Origin: an uncultured Paracoccaceae bacterium
Lineage (GTDB): Bacteria; Pseudomonadota; Alphaproteobacteria; Rhodobacterales; Rhodobacteraceae
Assembly (NCBI GenBank): GCA_947495795.1
Contig: CANMAI010000006.1
Coordinates: 124,001-188,000 of the forward strand
DNA length: 64,000 nt
Direction of reading: 5' to 3'
In this document: one piece after another, positions 23,643-32,645 of the stretch
Position numbering within the stretch: the stretch's first letter is position 1
How the letters are laid out: each line of letters opens with the position of its first letter
Translations under genes and position numbers: made by a program
Notes under the pieces: generated by a model
The model's database searches: none
Told to the model about the DNA's origin: nothing
The model's input: only the letters and a program-made list of their open reading frames with translations

Positions 23643-24388
23643 GGCGTGTTCTTTTGCTGGCAGGTACATCCGAGGCGCGCCAGATCGCTCAGGCATTGGC
23701 TGGCGATCCTGAATTTAGCGTGACAGCTTCGCTGGCCGGAGCCACGCGCGCGCCTGCGGATCTTGGAGTGGGTACACGGGTTGGTGGCTTTGGTGGGGTG
23801 GAGGGGCTTCGGGCGTATCTGCGAGAGGAAGCTGTGGACGCCGTGCTGGACGCCACGCACCCCTTTGCGGCGCAGATGAGTGCGCATGCTGATGAGGCGG
23901 GGCGGCTTTGCGGCGTTCCAGTGCTGCATCTGAGGCGGCCGGAGTGGCGTGCGGAAGATGGGGATGATTGGAAGGTGTATCCTGATCTGGCATCTGCAGC
24001 AGTCTCTCTGCCTGCTGGGGCGCATGCGTTTCTTGGTACGGGGCGCGGCTCGACGCCGGCGTTCTTGCCGAGAACGGATACGCACTTGACGCTGCGTGTG
24101 ATTGATCCGCCGGAAGATGAGGCTCTTGCGCCGCATATCCGGCTTCTTGTCGGGCGACCGCCTTTCTCGGTGGAGGAGGAAGTGCTGACATTTCAGAGGC
24201 TTGGAGCTAAATATCTGGTGGTGAAGAACGCAGGTGGTGTGGGTGGATTTGCCAAGCTGGTGGCGGCACGAAGGCTTGGATTGCCGGTTTTGATGGTTGC
24301 CCAGCCTGACCTGCCGGAAGCTGTAGAGGTGGTGGAGACGGTGGAAGACGCTCTTGGCTGGCTGCGTGCCTTACCGGATACCAGTTAG
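23639..24388 (+). CDS. cobK: Precorrin-6A reductase (CobK/CbiJ)
   Basis: NAD(P)H-dependent reductase of the macrocycle. The 249 residues are read from a GTG at 23639 overlapping the cbiD stop. Visible motifs: VLLLAGTSEARQIAQAL (~4-20), DAVLDATHPFAAQMSAHA (~66-83), LHLRRPEWR, FLGTGRGS, and KYLVVKNAGGVGGFAKLVAAR (~194-214) in fragments typical of CobK/CbiJ. The frame ends 90 bp before the riboswitch, so cbiD-cobK form a two-gene operon. It could reduce either the cobalt-free or cobalt-containing form. Confidence 0.92.
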   Translation: MRRVLLLAGTSEARQIAQALAGDPEFSVTASLAGATRAPADLGVGTRVGGFGGVEGLRAYLREEAVDAVLDATHPFAAQMSAHADEAGRLCGVPVLHLRRPEWRAEDGDDWKVYPDLASAAVSLPAGAHAFLGTGRGSTPAFLPRTDTHLTLRVIDPPEDEALAPHIRLLVGRPPFSVEEEVLTFQRLGAKYLVVKNAGGVGGFAKLVAARRLGLPVLMVAQPDLPEAVEVVETVEDALGWLRALPDTS

Positions 24389-24473
24389 GCGTTGCGATCG
24401 CCTCTTGCCGTGAAATGACTCTCAAACGGCGCAACTCAACTTGACACTCTGCGCTGCCGCCTGTCATGTCAGG

Positions 24474-24682
24474 GTTACGAGGTTCCCAATGGTGGCAACA
24501 GACGTTTGCTGCCGAGGGATCAAAAGGGAATTCGGCTGGTGTTGACCCAATCAGGGGATGCCAGGACGAAGCCGCCCCCGCGACTGTAAGCGGTGAGCGT
24601 GCGTTCAGAGAGCCCACTGGCAGGCCTTGCCGGGAAGGGGGAGCGCATGTGACGACCCGCGAGCCAGGAGACCTGCCTTGTG
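24474..24682 (+). promoter_or_regulatory. Cobalamin (adenosylcobalamin) riboswitch
   Basis: Core motifs appear in the correct order: GGTTCCCAATGGTGGCAAC (24481-24499), AAGGGAATTCGG (24525-24536 region), GCGACTGTAAGCGGTG (~24580-24595), CCCACTGGCAGGCCTTGCCGG then GAAGGGG, and the B12 box GAGCCAGGAGACCTGCC at 24661-24677. Full cobalamin binding typically lowers expression of the downstream gene. It precedes hupE by about 135 bp and probably controls the whole hupE-cobW-cobN...cobQ run. Confidence 0.93.
24542..24561 (+). repeat. 20-bp exact repeat, copy 2 (inside riboswitch)
   Basis: TTGACCCAATCAGGGGATGC, identical to 12084-12103 in the same orientation. Here it joins the AAGGGAATTCGG and GCGACTGTAAGCGG conserved parts of the cobalamin riboswitch. 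Confidence 0.75.
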
Positions 24683-24788
24683 TGGCCCCCAAATGTGGGC
24701 CGAGAGACGTGAAACGGGCGGGGTGCTCCGTGTTGCGACGCTTCCAGCAGCGGCCATTCCGGCCAATGCCAGCGCCGGGCCGTGCGCC

Positions 24789-24810
24789 CCTCTCCCCATC
24801 TATGGAGAGG
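24789..24810 (+). promoter_or_regulatory. Hairpin that hides the hupE ribosome-binding site
   Basis: CCTCTCC (24789-24795) pairs with GGAGAGG (24804-24810), the latter being the Shine-Dalgarno of the gene starting at 24817. Located downstream of the aptamer, it fits a translational expression platform. A second hairpin, GGCCC/GGGCC around 24684-24702, lies between and might serve as the switching element. Confidence 0.65.
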
Positions 24811-24816
24811 GACAAG

Positions 24817-25482
24817 ATGAAGACTTCTACACTCCGGACAGCCGGGCTTTCCGCTGTTGCAGCGCTGGTGGCGACACCTGTTCTGGCGCACCACCCGTTG
24901 GGCGGTATGCCTATGGAGACCTTTGCGCATGGCGTGCTTTCGGGCGTTGGCCATCCTGTTCTGGGTTTCGATCATCTGTTCTTTGTGGCGCTTGTGGGTA
25001 TTGCGGCGATCTTTACCGGCCTGCCGCGCCGCGCACCGCTTGCCTATATTGGCGCGATGCTTGTGGGCACGCTGATGATGAGTTTTGGCGTTGGCCTGCC
25101 GGTGAAGGAAGTTGTGATTGCGCTCTCTCTTCTCACTGTCGGCGGCATCCTTCTTTCCGGGCGCAAGGTCGCGCCGGGCATGATGATGGCGCTGTTCGCG
25201 GGTTTCGGCCTCTTTCACGGCTCCGCCTTCGGCGATGCGATTGCGGCGCAGGAAGCTGCGATGGGGATGCAGGTGCTTCTTGGCTATCTGATCGGGCTCG
25301 GCGCCGTGCAATACGCGGTGGCGCTTGCTTCGGGCTGGGCAATGGTTGCGATCTGGAAGGCTGCGGACACAAGCGAGATGGCACCGCGGCTTACCGGTGC
25401 CGTTGTGGCCGGTATGGGGCTTTTTCTTACACTGGAAGCCGCTGAGGGCGCTGTTTTCGGCCTGCTCGGCATCGCTGTCTGA
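24817..25482 (+). CDS. hupE: HupE/UreJ family cobalt transporter
   Basis: Predicted secondary Co2+ (or Ni2+) importer in the inner membrane. The 221 residues begin with a signal or first TM segment (TLRTAGLSAVAALVATPVLA), then AHHPLGGMPMETFAHGVLSG and the family motif HPVLGFDHLFFVALVG (~47-62), followed by five or six hydrophobic helices and GFGLFHGSAFGDAI with a further His. A B12 riboswitch in front is strong evidence that the substrate is cobalt. It starts at ATG 24817 with GGAGAGG. First gene of the cobW-cobN operon. Confidence 0.9.
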   Translation: MKTSTLRTAGLSAVAALVATPVLAHHPLGGMPMETFAHGVLSGVGHPVLGFDHLFFVALVGIAAIFTGLPRRAPLAYIGAMLVGTLMMSFGVGLPVKEVVIALSLLTVGGILLSGRKVAPGMMMALFAGFGLFHGSAFGDAIAAQEAAMGMQVLLGYLIGLGAVQYAVALASGWAMVAIWKAADTSEMAPRLTGAVVAGMGLFLTLEAAEGAVFGLLGIAV

Positions 25483-25546
25483 ACCGGGCCCAATCCAGGG
25501 CGGCTGCGCGGAGTGGCCGCCTTTTCATTTTGAGAAGAGAGAGATC

Positions 25547-26656
25547 ATGGCCGCTAAAATTCCTGCGACTGTTGTTACCGGGTTTCTGGGTGCTGGCAAA
25601 ACCACGCTGATCCGCCATATGCTGCAGAATGCTGATGGCAAGCGGATTGCGTTGATTATCAATGAGTTCGGCGATCTGGGCGTGGATGGCGAGATCCTGA
25701 AGGGCTGCGGGATCGAGACCTGTACCGAAGACGATGTGGTGGAGCTTTCCAATGGCTGCATCTGCTGTACGGTGGCCGAGGATTTTGTGCCGACGATGAA
25801 GATGCTGATCGAGCGTGAGGATGCGCCCGATCACATCGTGATTGAAACCTCGGGCCTTGCACTTCCGCAGCCTCTGGTGCGGGCCTTCAACTGGCCCGAG
25901 ATCCGCACACGGGTGACGGTGGACGGCGTTGTGACGGTGGTGGATGGTCCGGCAGTGGAGGCGGGGCAGTTTGCAGCCGATACGGATGCGGTTGATGCCT
26001 TGCGGACGGCGGATGACAATCTCGACCATGAGACACCGCTATCGGAACTGTTTGAAGACCAGATGGCCTGTGCGGACATGGTTGTGGTGAACAAGGCGGA
26101 TCTGCTGGGCGAGGCGGGCGCAGAGGCTTTGGCCGCGCGCCTGAGGGGCGCGGCGCGGGCCGGTGTTCAGGTGCTCAAGACATCCCACGGCGCGGTGGAT
26201 CCGCGCGTTTTGCTGGGCCTCGGGATCGGTGCCGAGGATGATCTCGATGCGCGACACGAGGTGCATCATCACCACCATCACGATGATGGCGATGACCACC
26301 ATGATGATCATGATCATGACCATGAGCACGAACACGGGCATGATGCGTTCGAAAGTTTTGTTGTCGATCTGCCTGAGGTTGGCGATCCGATGATCTTTGT
26401 TGAAGGCGTCAAAGCTGTGATCGGGGCGCACTGCCTTCTGCGCGTAAAAGGCTTCGCGGCCGTGCCGGGCAAGCCCATGCGAATGGTGCTTCAGGCTGTC
26501 GGCCCGCGGGTTGATACACATTTCGACAGGCCCTTTGCCGCAAGCGAACCACGAGTATCGCGCCTTGTTGTGATCGGCCAGGAAGGGCTGGATCAGACGG
26601 CTATTTCGGATGCGTTGCGCAGGCTTGTGGCGCAACCAGAGAGCCTTTCAGCCTGA
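25547..26656 (+). CDS. cobW: CobW, cobalt-chaperone GTPase
   Basis: G3E-family GTPase thought to deliver Co2+ for cobalamin synthesis. The 369 residues show VTGFLGAGKTTLIRHML (P-loop, ~10-26), EFGDLGVDGEI, the metal-binding NGCICC near residues 68-73, IETSGLALPQP, VVVNKADLLG, and a striking His/Asp/Glu-rich stretch (about 240-265) before the CobW C-terminal domain. The start at 25547 is supported by AGAAGAGAGAG upstream; a longer frame from 25325 overlaps hupE and is rejected. Followed 33 bp later by cobN. Confidence 0.95.
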   Translation: MAAKIPATVVTGFLGAGKTTLIRHMLQNADGKRIALIINEFGDLGVDGEILKGCGIETCTEDDVVELSNGCICCTVAEDFVPTMKMLIEREDAPDHIVIETSGLALPQPLVRAFNWPEIRTRVTVDGVVTVVDGPAVEAGQFAADTDAVDALRTADDNLDHETPLSELFEDQMACADMVVVNKADLLGEAGAEALAARLRGAARAGVQVLKTSHGAVDPRVLLGLGIGAEDDLDARHEVHHHHHHDDGDDHHDDHDHDHEHEHGHDAFESFVVDLPEVGDPMIFVEGVKAVIGAHCLLRVKGFAAVPGKPMRMVLQAVGPRVDTHFDRPFAASEPRVSRLVVIGQEGLDQTAISDALRRLVAQPESLSA

Positions 26657-26689
26657 GGCCGGATTTGGCCGGGAAGGTGTGACTTAGCG

Positions 26690-29600
26690 ATGCATTTGCT
26701 GGCCGCGACACCGGGGGCGATATCAGATGGCTCCGAGCCTGTGGACCCGGGGCAAAGCCCGGCTGATGTGGTGTTTGTATCGGCTGCTGATACGGAACTC
26801 GCGGGGCTTTCGGCGGCGCGGGAGGCTTTGGGCAATGCTGCGCCAAGCCTGCGCCTGGCGCAGTTGGGCTGGCTGGCGCATCCCTTTTCGGTGGATCTTT
26901 ATCTTGACACGACCGCCTCCAAATCCCGGCTGGTAATTGTGCGGATACTTGGCGGTTCGGCTTACTGGACCTATGGGCTGGAGCAGTTTGCCATCCGGCT
27001 TGCGGCGGCGGATGTGCCGTTTGTGGCGCTCCCGGGGGATGACAAACCGGATGAGGAATTGTTCGGGTATTCAACAGTTTCGCGGGAAGATTGGGAGGCG
27101 CTTTGGGCCTATTCGGTGGAAGGCGGGCCGGAAAACGCCGCGAACCTTTTGCGATATGCGCACGCGATGCTGGAGGGCGGAGAGAAGCCAGCCGCGCCGC
27201 AGCCCTTGCTGCGGGCAGGATATTATTGGCCGGGGGCTGAACGGGCAGATCTGGCGACGCTTATGGACGTGTGGCTGCCGGATGCGTCTGTCGCGGCTTT
27301 CGTGTTCTATCGCGCCTTGGTGCAGGGCGCAGGGCTGCACCCGGTGAACCGAATGGTCAAGGCGCTGCTGGCGCAAGGGCTGAACCCATTGCCGGTGTTC
27401 GTGGCTTCGCTGAAAGATCCGGTAAGTGCGGCGACGCTGGAGCGCATTTTTGAGGAGACTGCTCCGGATATCGTGCTCAATGCCACAAGCTTCGCGGTGT
27501 CTTCGCCCGATCCTTCGGCCTGGAATGGAGCAAGGCCCGCGACGCCATTGGACGCGCCGGGTGTGCCGGTTCTGCAGGTGGTTCTGTCCGGAGGCACCGA
27601 GGAGGATTGGGCCGATTCCGCGCGCGGGCTTTCGGCGCGTGATATCGCCATGAATGTTGCCTTGCCGGAAGTGGATGGGCGTGTGCTGACGCGGGCGATC
27701 AGCTTCAAGGGCGAGGCGTATTTTGATGCGGCAACGGAGTGCCCGATCGCGACGTATCGCGCGCAGGGAGACAGGATTGCCTTTGTCGCGGAGCTTGCCG
27801 CGGGGTGGGCCGGGCTTGCGCGGAAGCGGGCGGCGGAGCGCAAGGTTGCGTTGGTGTTGGCGAACTATCCCAACAAGGACGGACGGCTGGCAAACGGTGT
27901 TGGGCTGGATACGCCCGCTGCAACCGTTGGGGTACTGAAAGCTCTCGATGCTGCCGGGTATCTGGTGGAGGGCGCGCCGGATGGGAGCGCTGATCTAATG
28001 TCGGGCATTCTGGCAGGGCCAACCAACTGGCTGCCGGACAGGACGAAGCGCACGGGCGGCGTTCGTCTTTCTCTCGTTGCGTATTCAGAGAGCTATGGAG
28101 CACTGCCCTTTGAGGTGCGACAGGCCGTGGAAGCACGGTGGGGCGCGCCGGAGGCGGACCCGTTTGTTGGGGCTGATGGCTTCGCGCTTTCATTTCTGGA
28201 GTTCGGCAATGTGGTGGTGGGGCTGCAACCCGCGCGTGGCTACAATATCGACCCGGAGGAAACGTATCATTCCCCCGATCTTGTGCCGCCCCACAACTAT
28301 TTTGCCTTCTACTTCTGGCTGCGGGAGCGGTTTGGCGCGGATGCAGTGGTGCATATGGGCAAGCACGGCAATCTGGAATGGTTGCCGGGCAAGGCATTGG
28401 CGCTTTCCGAGGCCTGCTTTCCGGAGGGCGTGCTGGGGCCGATGCCGCACCTTTACCCCTTCATTGTGAACGACCCGGGCGAGGGTACGCAGGCCAAGCG
28501 GAGGGCGCAGGCGGTGATTGTGGACCATCTGACACCGCCGATGACGCGGGCGGAGACGTATGGGCCGCTGCGGGATCTCGAAGTGCTGGTGGATGAGTAT
28601 TATCAGGCGGCGGGTTTGGATCCGCGCCGAATCTCGCTGTTGCGTGAGGATATTCTGGCGCTGATGGCCGCATCCGGGCTGGACGTGGATGCAGGGATCA
28701 GGGAGGGCGATGACGCAGACAGCAGGTTGCAGAAGCTGGATGCGTATCTTTGTGAGTTGAAGGAGGCGCAGATCCGCGATGGTTTGCATATCTTCGGTGA
28801 AGCCCCGACGGGGCGGCTGGAGACGGACCTGCTTGTGGCTTTGGCCCGTGTGCCGCGTGCGCGGGGCGAGGGTGGGGATGCCTCGTTGATCCGCGCACTG
28901 GCAGCGGATTTCAAGATGGCGTTTGACCCGCTGGCCCCCGATATGGCGGCCAATTGGGACGGGCCGAGGCCTGACACGCTTGTTGTTTTGAGCAGTGATG
29001 CGTGGCGGAGCGTGGGGGATACGGTGGAGCGGCTTGAATTGATGGCCGTCTGCCTTTTGGAGGGAGCGGCTGCGCCTGGCCCGGCAAGTAGCGCTGTGCT
29101 GGCCGAGATCGAGGCGCGGCTTCGGCCCGCCATGCGCTCCAGCGGACCTTGTGAGATGTCGGGCCTCCTCAGCGGCCTTTCAGGACACTTCGTCGCCCCG
29201 GGCCCATCCGGCGCACCAACAAGGGGCCGGGCGGATGTGCTGCCGACAGGTCGGAATTTCTTCAGCGTCGACAGTCGTGCTTTGCCGACCCGGGCGGCGT
29301 GGAAACTTGGGTGGAAAAGTGCGAGCCTTCTGATAGAGCGGCATCTGCAGGAGCAGGGCGACTGGCCGCGCAGGCTGGCCCTGACGGCCTGGGGGACTTC
29401 CAACATGCGCACGGGCGGGGACGATATCGCGCAGGCCCTGGCGTTGATGGGCGTGCAGCCCAAATGGGATGAGATGAGCGGGCGGGTGACGGGATTTGAG
29501 ATCCTGCCGCTCAGCGTACTCGGGCGACCGCGTGTGGATGTGACCTTGCGTGTTTCGGGCTTTTTCCGGGATGCGTTTCCTGCGCAGATGGATCTTGTGG

Positions 29601-30382
29601 CCAGTGCGGCTGCGGCGGTGATGGCGTTGGACGAGCCGGAGGCCGAGAACCCTGCGGCGGGCGCACACCGGACCGAGGGCGGGCCGGGGTATCGGGTGTT
29701 CGGCTCCAAGCCTGGTGCTTATGGCGCTGGGCTGCAGGCGATGATTGACGAGCGGCTTTGGGGCAAGAAAGCCGATCTGGCAGCGGCCTATCTGGATTGG
29801 GGCGGCTATGCCTATGGGGCCGGTGAGGAGGGGGTGGCGGCACGGGCCGAGTTCGTCACGCGGCTTTCCCGGACGGATATCATCGTGCAAAATCAGGATA
29901 ACCGGGAGCATGACCTTCTGGACAGCGACGACTACTATCAGTTTGAGGGCGGTATGAGTGCGGCGGTAGAGACATTGCGCGGGCAGGCGCCGGTGACCTA
30001 TCACAACGACCATTCGCGCCCCGAACGCCCGATGATCCGCACGCTGGATGAGGAGATGGGGCGGGTCGTGCGATCGCGCGTTGTGAACCCAAAATGGATC
30101 GATGGCGTGAAACGGCACGGGTACAAGGGCGCTTTCGAGATGGCCGCGACCGTGGACTACATGTTCGCCTTTGCCGCGACCACGGGGGCGGTGAAATCAC
30201 ATCATTTTGATCTGGTTTATGCGGCTTATCTGGAGGATGACGCGACGCGGGAGTTCATCGCGGACGCCAACGCACCCGCTTTGCGCGAGATCGCGGAGCG
30301 GTTGGGCGAGGCGATCACGCGGGGGCTTTGGGTGCCGAAATCGAATTCAGCACGTGCGCGGTTGGAGGTGTTGGCAGCATGA
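26690..30382 (+). CDS. cobN: Aerobic cobaltochelatase subunit CobN
   Basis: Large porphyrin-binding subunit of the ATP-dependent cobaltochelatase that loads Co2+ into hydrogenobyrinate a,c-diamide (late cobalt insertion). The 1230 residues match CobN/BchH length; landmarks include RPARGYNIDPEETYHSPDL-type text (QPARGYN near 515), VVHMGKHGNLEWLPGK (~553-568), FIVNDPGEGTQAKRRAQA and LPTGRNFFSVD (~862). Its ATPase partners CobS/CobT are not in the window. It coexists with CbiX, CbiD and CbiG, which is unusual. The next gene overlaps by 4 bp. Confidence 0.96.
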   Translation: MHLLAATPGAISDGSEPVDPGQSPADVVFVSAADTELAGLSAAREALGNAAPSLRLAQLGWLAHPFSVDLYLDTTASKSRLVIVRILGGSAYWTYGLEQFAIRLAAADVPFVALPGDDKPDEELFGYSTVSREDWEALWAYSVEGGPENAANLLRYAHAMLEGGEKPAAPQPLLRAGYYWPGAERADLATLMDVWLPDASVAAFVFYRALVQGAGLHPVNRMVKALLAQGLNPLPVFVASLKDPVSAATLERIFEETAPDIVLNATSFAVSSPDPSAWNGARPATPLDAPGVPVLQVVLSGGTEEDWADSARGLSARDIAMNVALPEVDGRVLTRAISFKGEAYFDAATECPIATYRAQGDRIAFVAELAAGWAGLARKRAAERKVALVLANYPNKDGRLANGVGLDTPAATVGVLKALDAAGYLVEGAPDGSADLMSGILAGPTNWLPDRTKRTGGVRLSLVAYSESYGALPFEVRQAVEARWGAPEADPFVGADGFALSFLEFGNVVVGLQPARGYNIDPEETYHSPDLVPPHNYFAFYFWLRERFGADAVVHMGKHGNLEWLPGKALALSEACFPEGVLGPMPHLYPFIVNDPGEGTQAKRRAQAVIVDHLTPPMTRAETYGPLRDLEVLVDEYYQAAGLDPRRISLLREDILALMAASGLDVDAGIREGDDADSRLQKLDAYLCELKEAQIRDGLHIFGEAPTGRLETDLLVALARVPRARGEGGDASLIRALAADFKMAFDPLAPDMAANWDGPRPDTLVVLSSDAWRSVGDTVERLELMAVCLLEGAAAPGPASSAVLAEIEARLRPAMRSSGPCEMSGLLSGLSGHFVAPGPSGAPTRGRADVLPTGRNFFSVDSRALPTRAAWKLGWKSASLLIERHLQEQGDWPRRLALTAWGTSNMRTGGDDIAQALALMGVQPKWDEMSGRVTGFEILPLSVLGRPRVDVTLRVSGFFRDAFPAQMDLVASAAAAVMALDEPEAENPAAGAHRTEGGPGYRVFGSKPGAYGAGLQAMIDERLWGKKADLAAAYLDWGGYAYGAGEEGVAARAEFVTRLSRTDIIVQNQDNREHDLLDSDDYYQFEGGMSAAVETLRGQAPVTYHNDHSRPERPMIRTLDEEMGRVVRSRVVNPKWIDGVKRHGYKGAFEMAATVDYMFAFAATTGAVKSHHFDLVYAAYLEDDATREFIADANAPALREIAERLGEAITRGLWVPKSNSARARLEVLAA

Positions 30383-31644
30383 ACAGGGTGAGCGGCTTTT
30401 TGGTGTTCTCGCTCGTGCTCTTGGCACAGGCCGCATTGGGAGACACGGTGTCTGCCTATGGAGAGTTGCGCTGTGAAGGCGGCCTCTCCGTCATCCGGTT
30501 CGCCTCCGCAGTAAATGATGATTTACCCAGTTTTCCCGACGTGCCAGTGGAACTTGGGCTGGAGTTGCCGAGCCAGGTTATTGATGGCAATTCCTGTGAA
30601 CTTGCTGATTGGCAAGAGATCAAGGTGAAAGTCGGGGAGCGGGCGCGCCGGCCGTTTGGGGAGTGTGGGGGGGCGCTAGATGCCTTTGCTTCGCTTTGGA
30701 TTGGCGGGCAGAAGGTGCTTTCCCGGATGTGGGTGGTTCGGTCCTGCTTTCCGGAAGCGTTCCATTATGATGTGATCGCTTATCAGGACGGTCGCCTTAC
30801 GCTTTGCCGCACTGAAGCGAGTTTACCTGAGCGCGCAAGGCCCGAAAATGGGGTCGGGTGCAGAGACGCGACAGCGATGCTTGAGGCGGCGGAGCATGAC
30901 TGGTTTGAGTACCCGCCGCATGGTGCGGCGGAAGCACCGCTCGGAGTGATCCAAGTGACCCAAACGGAGGACCATGCGTTCTGTCGGGGCTTCATTGACC
31001 CGGCGCCGGGGGGGCGAATGGCGTTGGAGGCGCGCCTTCCCGGCAATGGCCTGGAACGCTTTCACCGTCAGGGGGCGATGTCGCCGTCCGCGCGACGTGC
31101 GGAGGCCCGCAACGATGGGTGGCCTACGTCTGAAGCTTTTGTTGTTCCGATGGCCAGTTCGCGGAAAGGGAGATTTGAGGCACTGGATCCCGGCGCTGAT
31201 AGCATCGAGCGGGAAAACGGGTTTTCGATGGCCTGGCTGGACTTCGATAATGACGCCATAAAGGAGCTTGTGGTCCGGCAAAGCGGTACTTCCGGCCGGT
31301 TCTATGGCCAGAAGTTTTACGTGGCTCGTGACTTTGCTGCCGAGAGGATTTTGCGCGCCGTGGCAGGTGTGCGGGCGGACAAAAGCGATGCTTCATGGCA
31401 AGAATTCTACGGCAGTCTGGGGCATGACAACGTTCTTACGTGGATCGATGCGCGGAACCCGCCTGCAACGGGCTACTCTGACCGCTATACATTTCAGGAG
31501 GTGCTGGAGACTGAGCTTGGCATGTTGGTGTTCGCAGCACCTTTTGGTGGCAGGGTGCGGCCAACAGGGCTGATCTATCGACCTTTGGCGAGTGGAGCTT
31601 CAGAGTTGGTTTGTGTTTTTCAGCGGATCGAGGAGAACTTCTGA
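30379..31644 (+). CDS. Uncharacterised secreted protein in the cobN operon
   Basis: I do not recognise the family. It has 421 residues with a signal peptide MNRVSGFLVFSLVLLAQAAL, cleaved near residue 21. The mature protein has several Cys in pairs (ELRCEGG, NSCELAD, GECGGA, RSCFPEA, TLCRTEA, VGCRDAT, FCRGF) and a LDFDNDAIKELVVRQSG segment near residues 293-309 that resembles FG-GAP/VCBS-type Asp-rich metal-binding strands. ATGA overlap with cobN and one-base overlap with the GFA gene place it in the B12-controlled operon. Periplasmic cobalt- or corrinoid-related function is only a guess. Confidence 0.7.
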   Translation: MNRVSGFLVFSLVLLAQAALGDTVSAYGELRCEGGLSVIRFASAVNDDLPSFPDVPVELGLELPSQVIDGNSCELADWQEIKVKVGERARRPFGECGGALDAFASLWIGGQKVLSRMWVVRSCFPEAFHYDVIAYQDGRLTLCRTEASLPERARPENGVGCRDATAMLEAAEHDWFEYPPHGAAEAPLGVIQVTQTEDHAFCRGFIDPAPGGRMALEARLPGNGLERFHRQGAMSPSARRAEARNDGWPTSEAFVVPMASSRKGRFEALDPGADSIERENGFSMAWLDFDNDAIKELVVRQSGTSGRFYGQKFYVARDFAAERILRAVAGVRADKSDASWQEFYGSLGHDNVLTWIDARNPPATGYSDRYTFQEVLETELGMLVFAAPFGGRVRPTGLIYRPLASGASELVCVFQRIEENF

Positions 31645-32030
31645 TGGCGCGGATGCGCGGCCATTGCCTTTGCGGTGCCTGCCGGTTTGCCTATACCGGG
31701 CCGGAGAATTGGCGGGGGCACTGCCACTGCGAGAGTTGCAGGCGGCAGACAGCCTCTGCTTTCACGACGTTCATGGGGGTGCCGCATGGCGCGTGGGTTT
31801 GGGAAGGCGAGACGCCGCGTGTCTATAGCTCCTCAACGGGTGTGAAGCGGTATTTCTGCGGCTCTTGCGATGCGCCGATGGCCTATGAGAGCATGCGCTT
31901 TCCGGACGAGATCCATTTCTATGCGGCCTTGCTGGACGCGCCTGAGAGTTTCGCGCCGCAAGCACATTTTCACTACAGCGAGCGGCTGGGCTGGATCCAA
32001 CTTGCCGATGACCTGCCGAAGAAGGGGTAG
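31644..32030 (+). CDS. GFA-family zinc protein (second copy in cobalamin locus)
   Basis: A 128-residue GFA-family protein with MRGHCLCGACRF (residues ~4-15), CHCESCRRQTASAF (~27-40) and RYFCGSCDAPMAYES (~69-83), the three zinc-binding Cys groups. It overlaps the upstream gene by one base and sits 3 bp before cobO. It is clearly related to the GFA protein at 18913 but not a recent duplicate. Embedding in a second cob operon strengthens the idea that the association is not chance. The biochemical role is unknown. Confidence 0.88.
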   Translation: MARMRGHCLCGACRFAYTGPENWRGHCHCESCRRQTASAFTTFMGVPHGAWVWEGETPRVYSSSTGVKRYFCGSCDAPMAYESMRFPDEIHFYAALLDAPESFAPQAHFHYSERLGWIQLADDLPKKG

Positions 32031-32033
32031 ACG

Positions 32034-32642
32034 ATGACCGACGATACCGAACGCCACAACGCCAAGATGGCCAAGAAGAAGGCTGCACGTGACAAGATCA
32101 TGGCGACCAAGACAGATGAGAAGGGGCTGATCATTGTCCATACCGGCAAGGGGAAGGGGAAGAGTTCCTCGGCCTTCGGAATGATTTTCCGGTGTATAGC
32201 ACATGAGATGCCTTGCGCGGTTGTCCAGTACATCAAGGGCGGTATGGGAACCGGCGAGCGTGATCTGATCCTCGGCCGGTTTGGCGATCTTTGTGAATTT
32301 CACACGATGGGAGAGGGGTTTACATGGGAGACGCAGGATAAATCGCGCGATATCGAGATGGCGCAGGCAGCGTGGGAGAAATCCAAGGAACTGATCCGCG
32401 ATCCTGGCAACCGGATGGTGCTGCTGGATGAGATCAATATTGCCCTCCGCTACGATTATCTGGATATCGCTGATGTTGTTGCGTTTCTGAAAGACGAAAA
32501 GCCGCCGATGACGCATGTGGTGCTGACAGGGCGCAACGCGAAGGAAGAGCTGATCGAGGCGGCGGATCTGGTGACGGAGATGGAGCTTGTGAAGCATCCC
32601 TTCCGGTCCGGCATCAAGGCGCAGGCTGGCGTGGAATTCTGA
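32034..32642 (+). CDS. cobO: Cob(I)yrinic acid a,c-diamide adenosyltransferase
   Basis: Transfers the 5'-deoxyadenosyl group from ATP to Co(I) corrinoids. The 202 residues have a Lys-rich N-terminus, then LIIVHTGKGKGKSSSAFGM (residues ~32-50), VQYIKGGMGTGERDLI, FTWETQDKSRD and VLLDEINIALRYDYLDI, the hallmark motifs of the BtuR/CobO family. ATG at 32034 is 3 bp after the GFA stop. Part of the riboswitch-led operon, followed directly by a HAD gene. Confidence 0.95.
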   Translation: MTDDTERHNAKMAKKKAARDKIMATKTDEKGLIIVHTGKGKGKSSSAFGMIFRCIAHEMPCAVVQYIKGGMGTGERDLILGRFGDLCEFHTMGEGFTWETQDKSRDIEMAQAAWEKSKELIRDPGNRMVLLDEINIALRYDYLDIADVVAFLKDEKPPMTHVVLTGRNAKEELIEAADLVTEMELVKHPFRSGIKAQAGVEF

Positions 32643-32645
32643 GTG

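Noticed and set aside
25325-25546. Longer N-terminus for CobW, in frame upstream of the chosen ATG
   Set aside because: It overlaps hupE out of frame and would precede the P-loop by about 80 unusual residues; the chosen ATG has a ribosome site.
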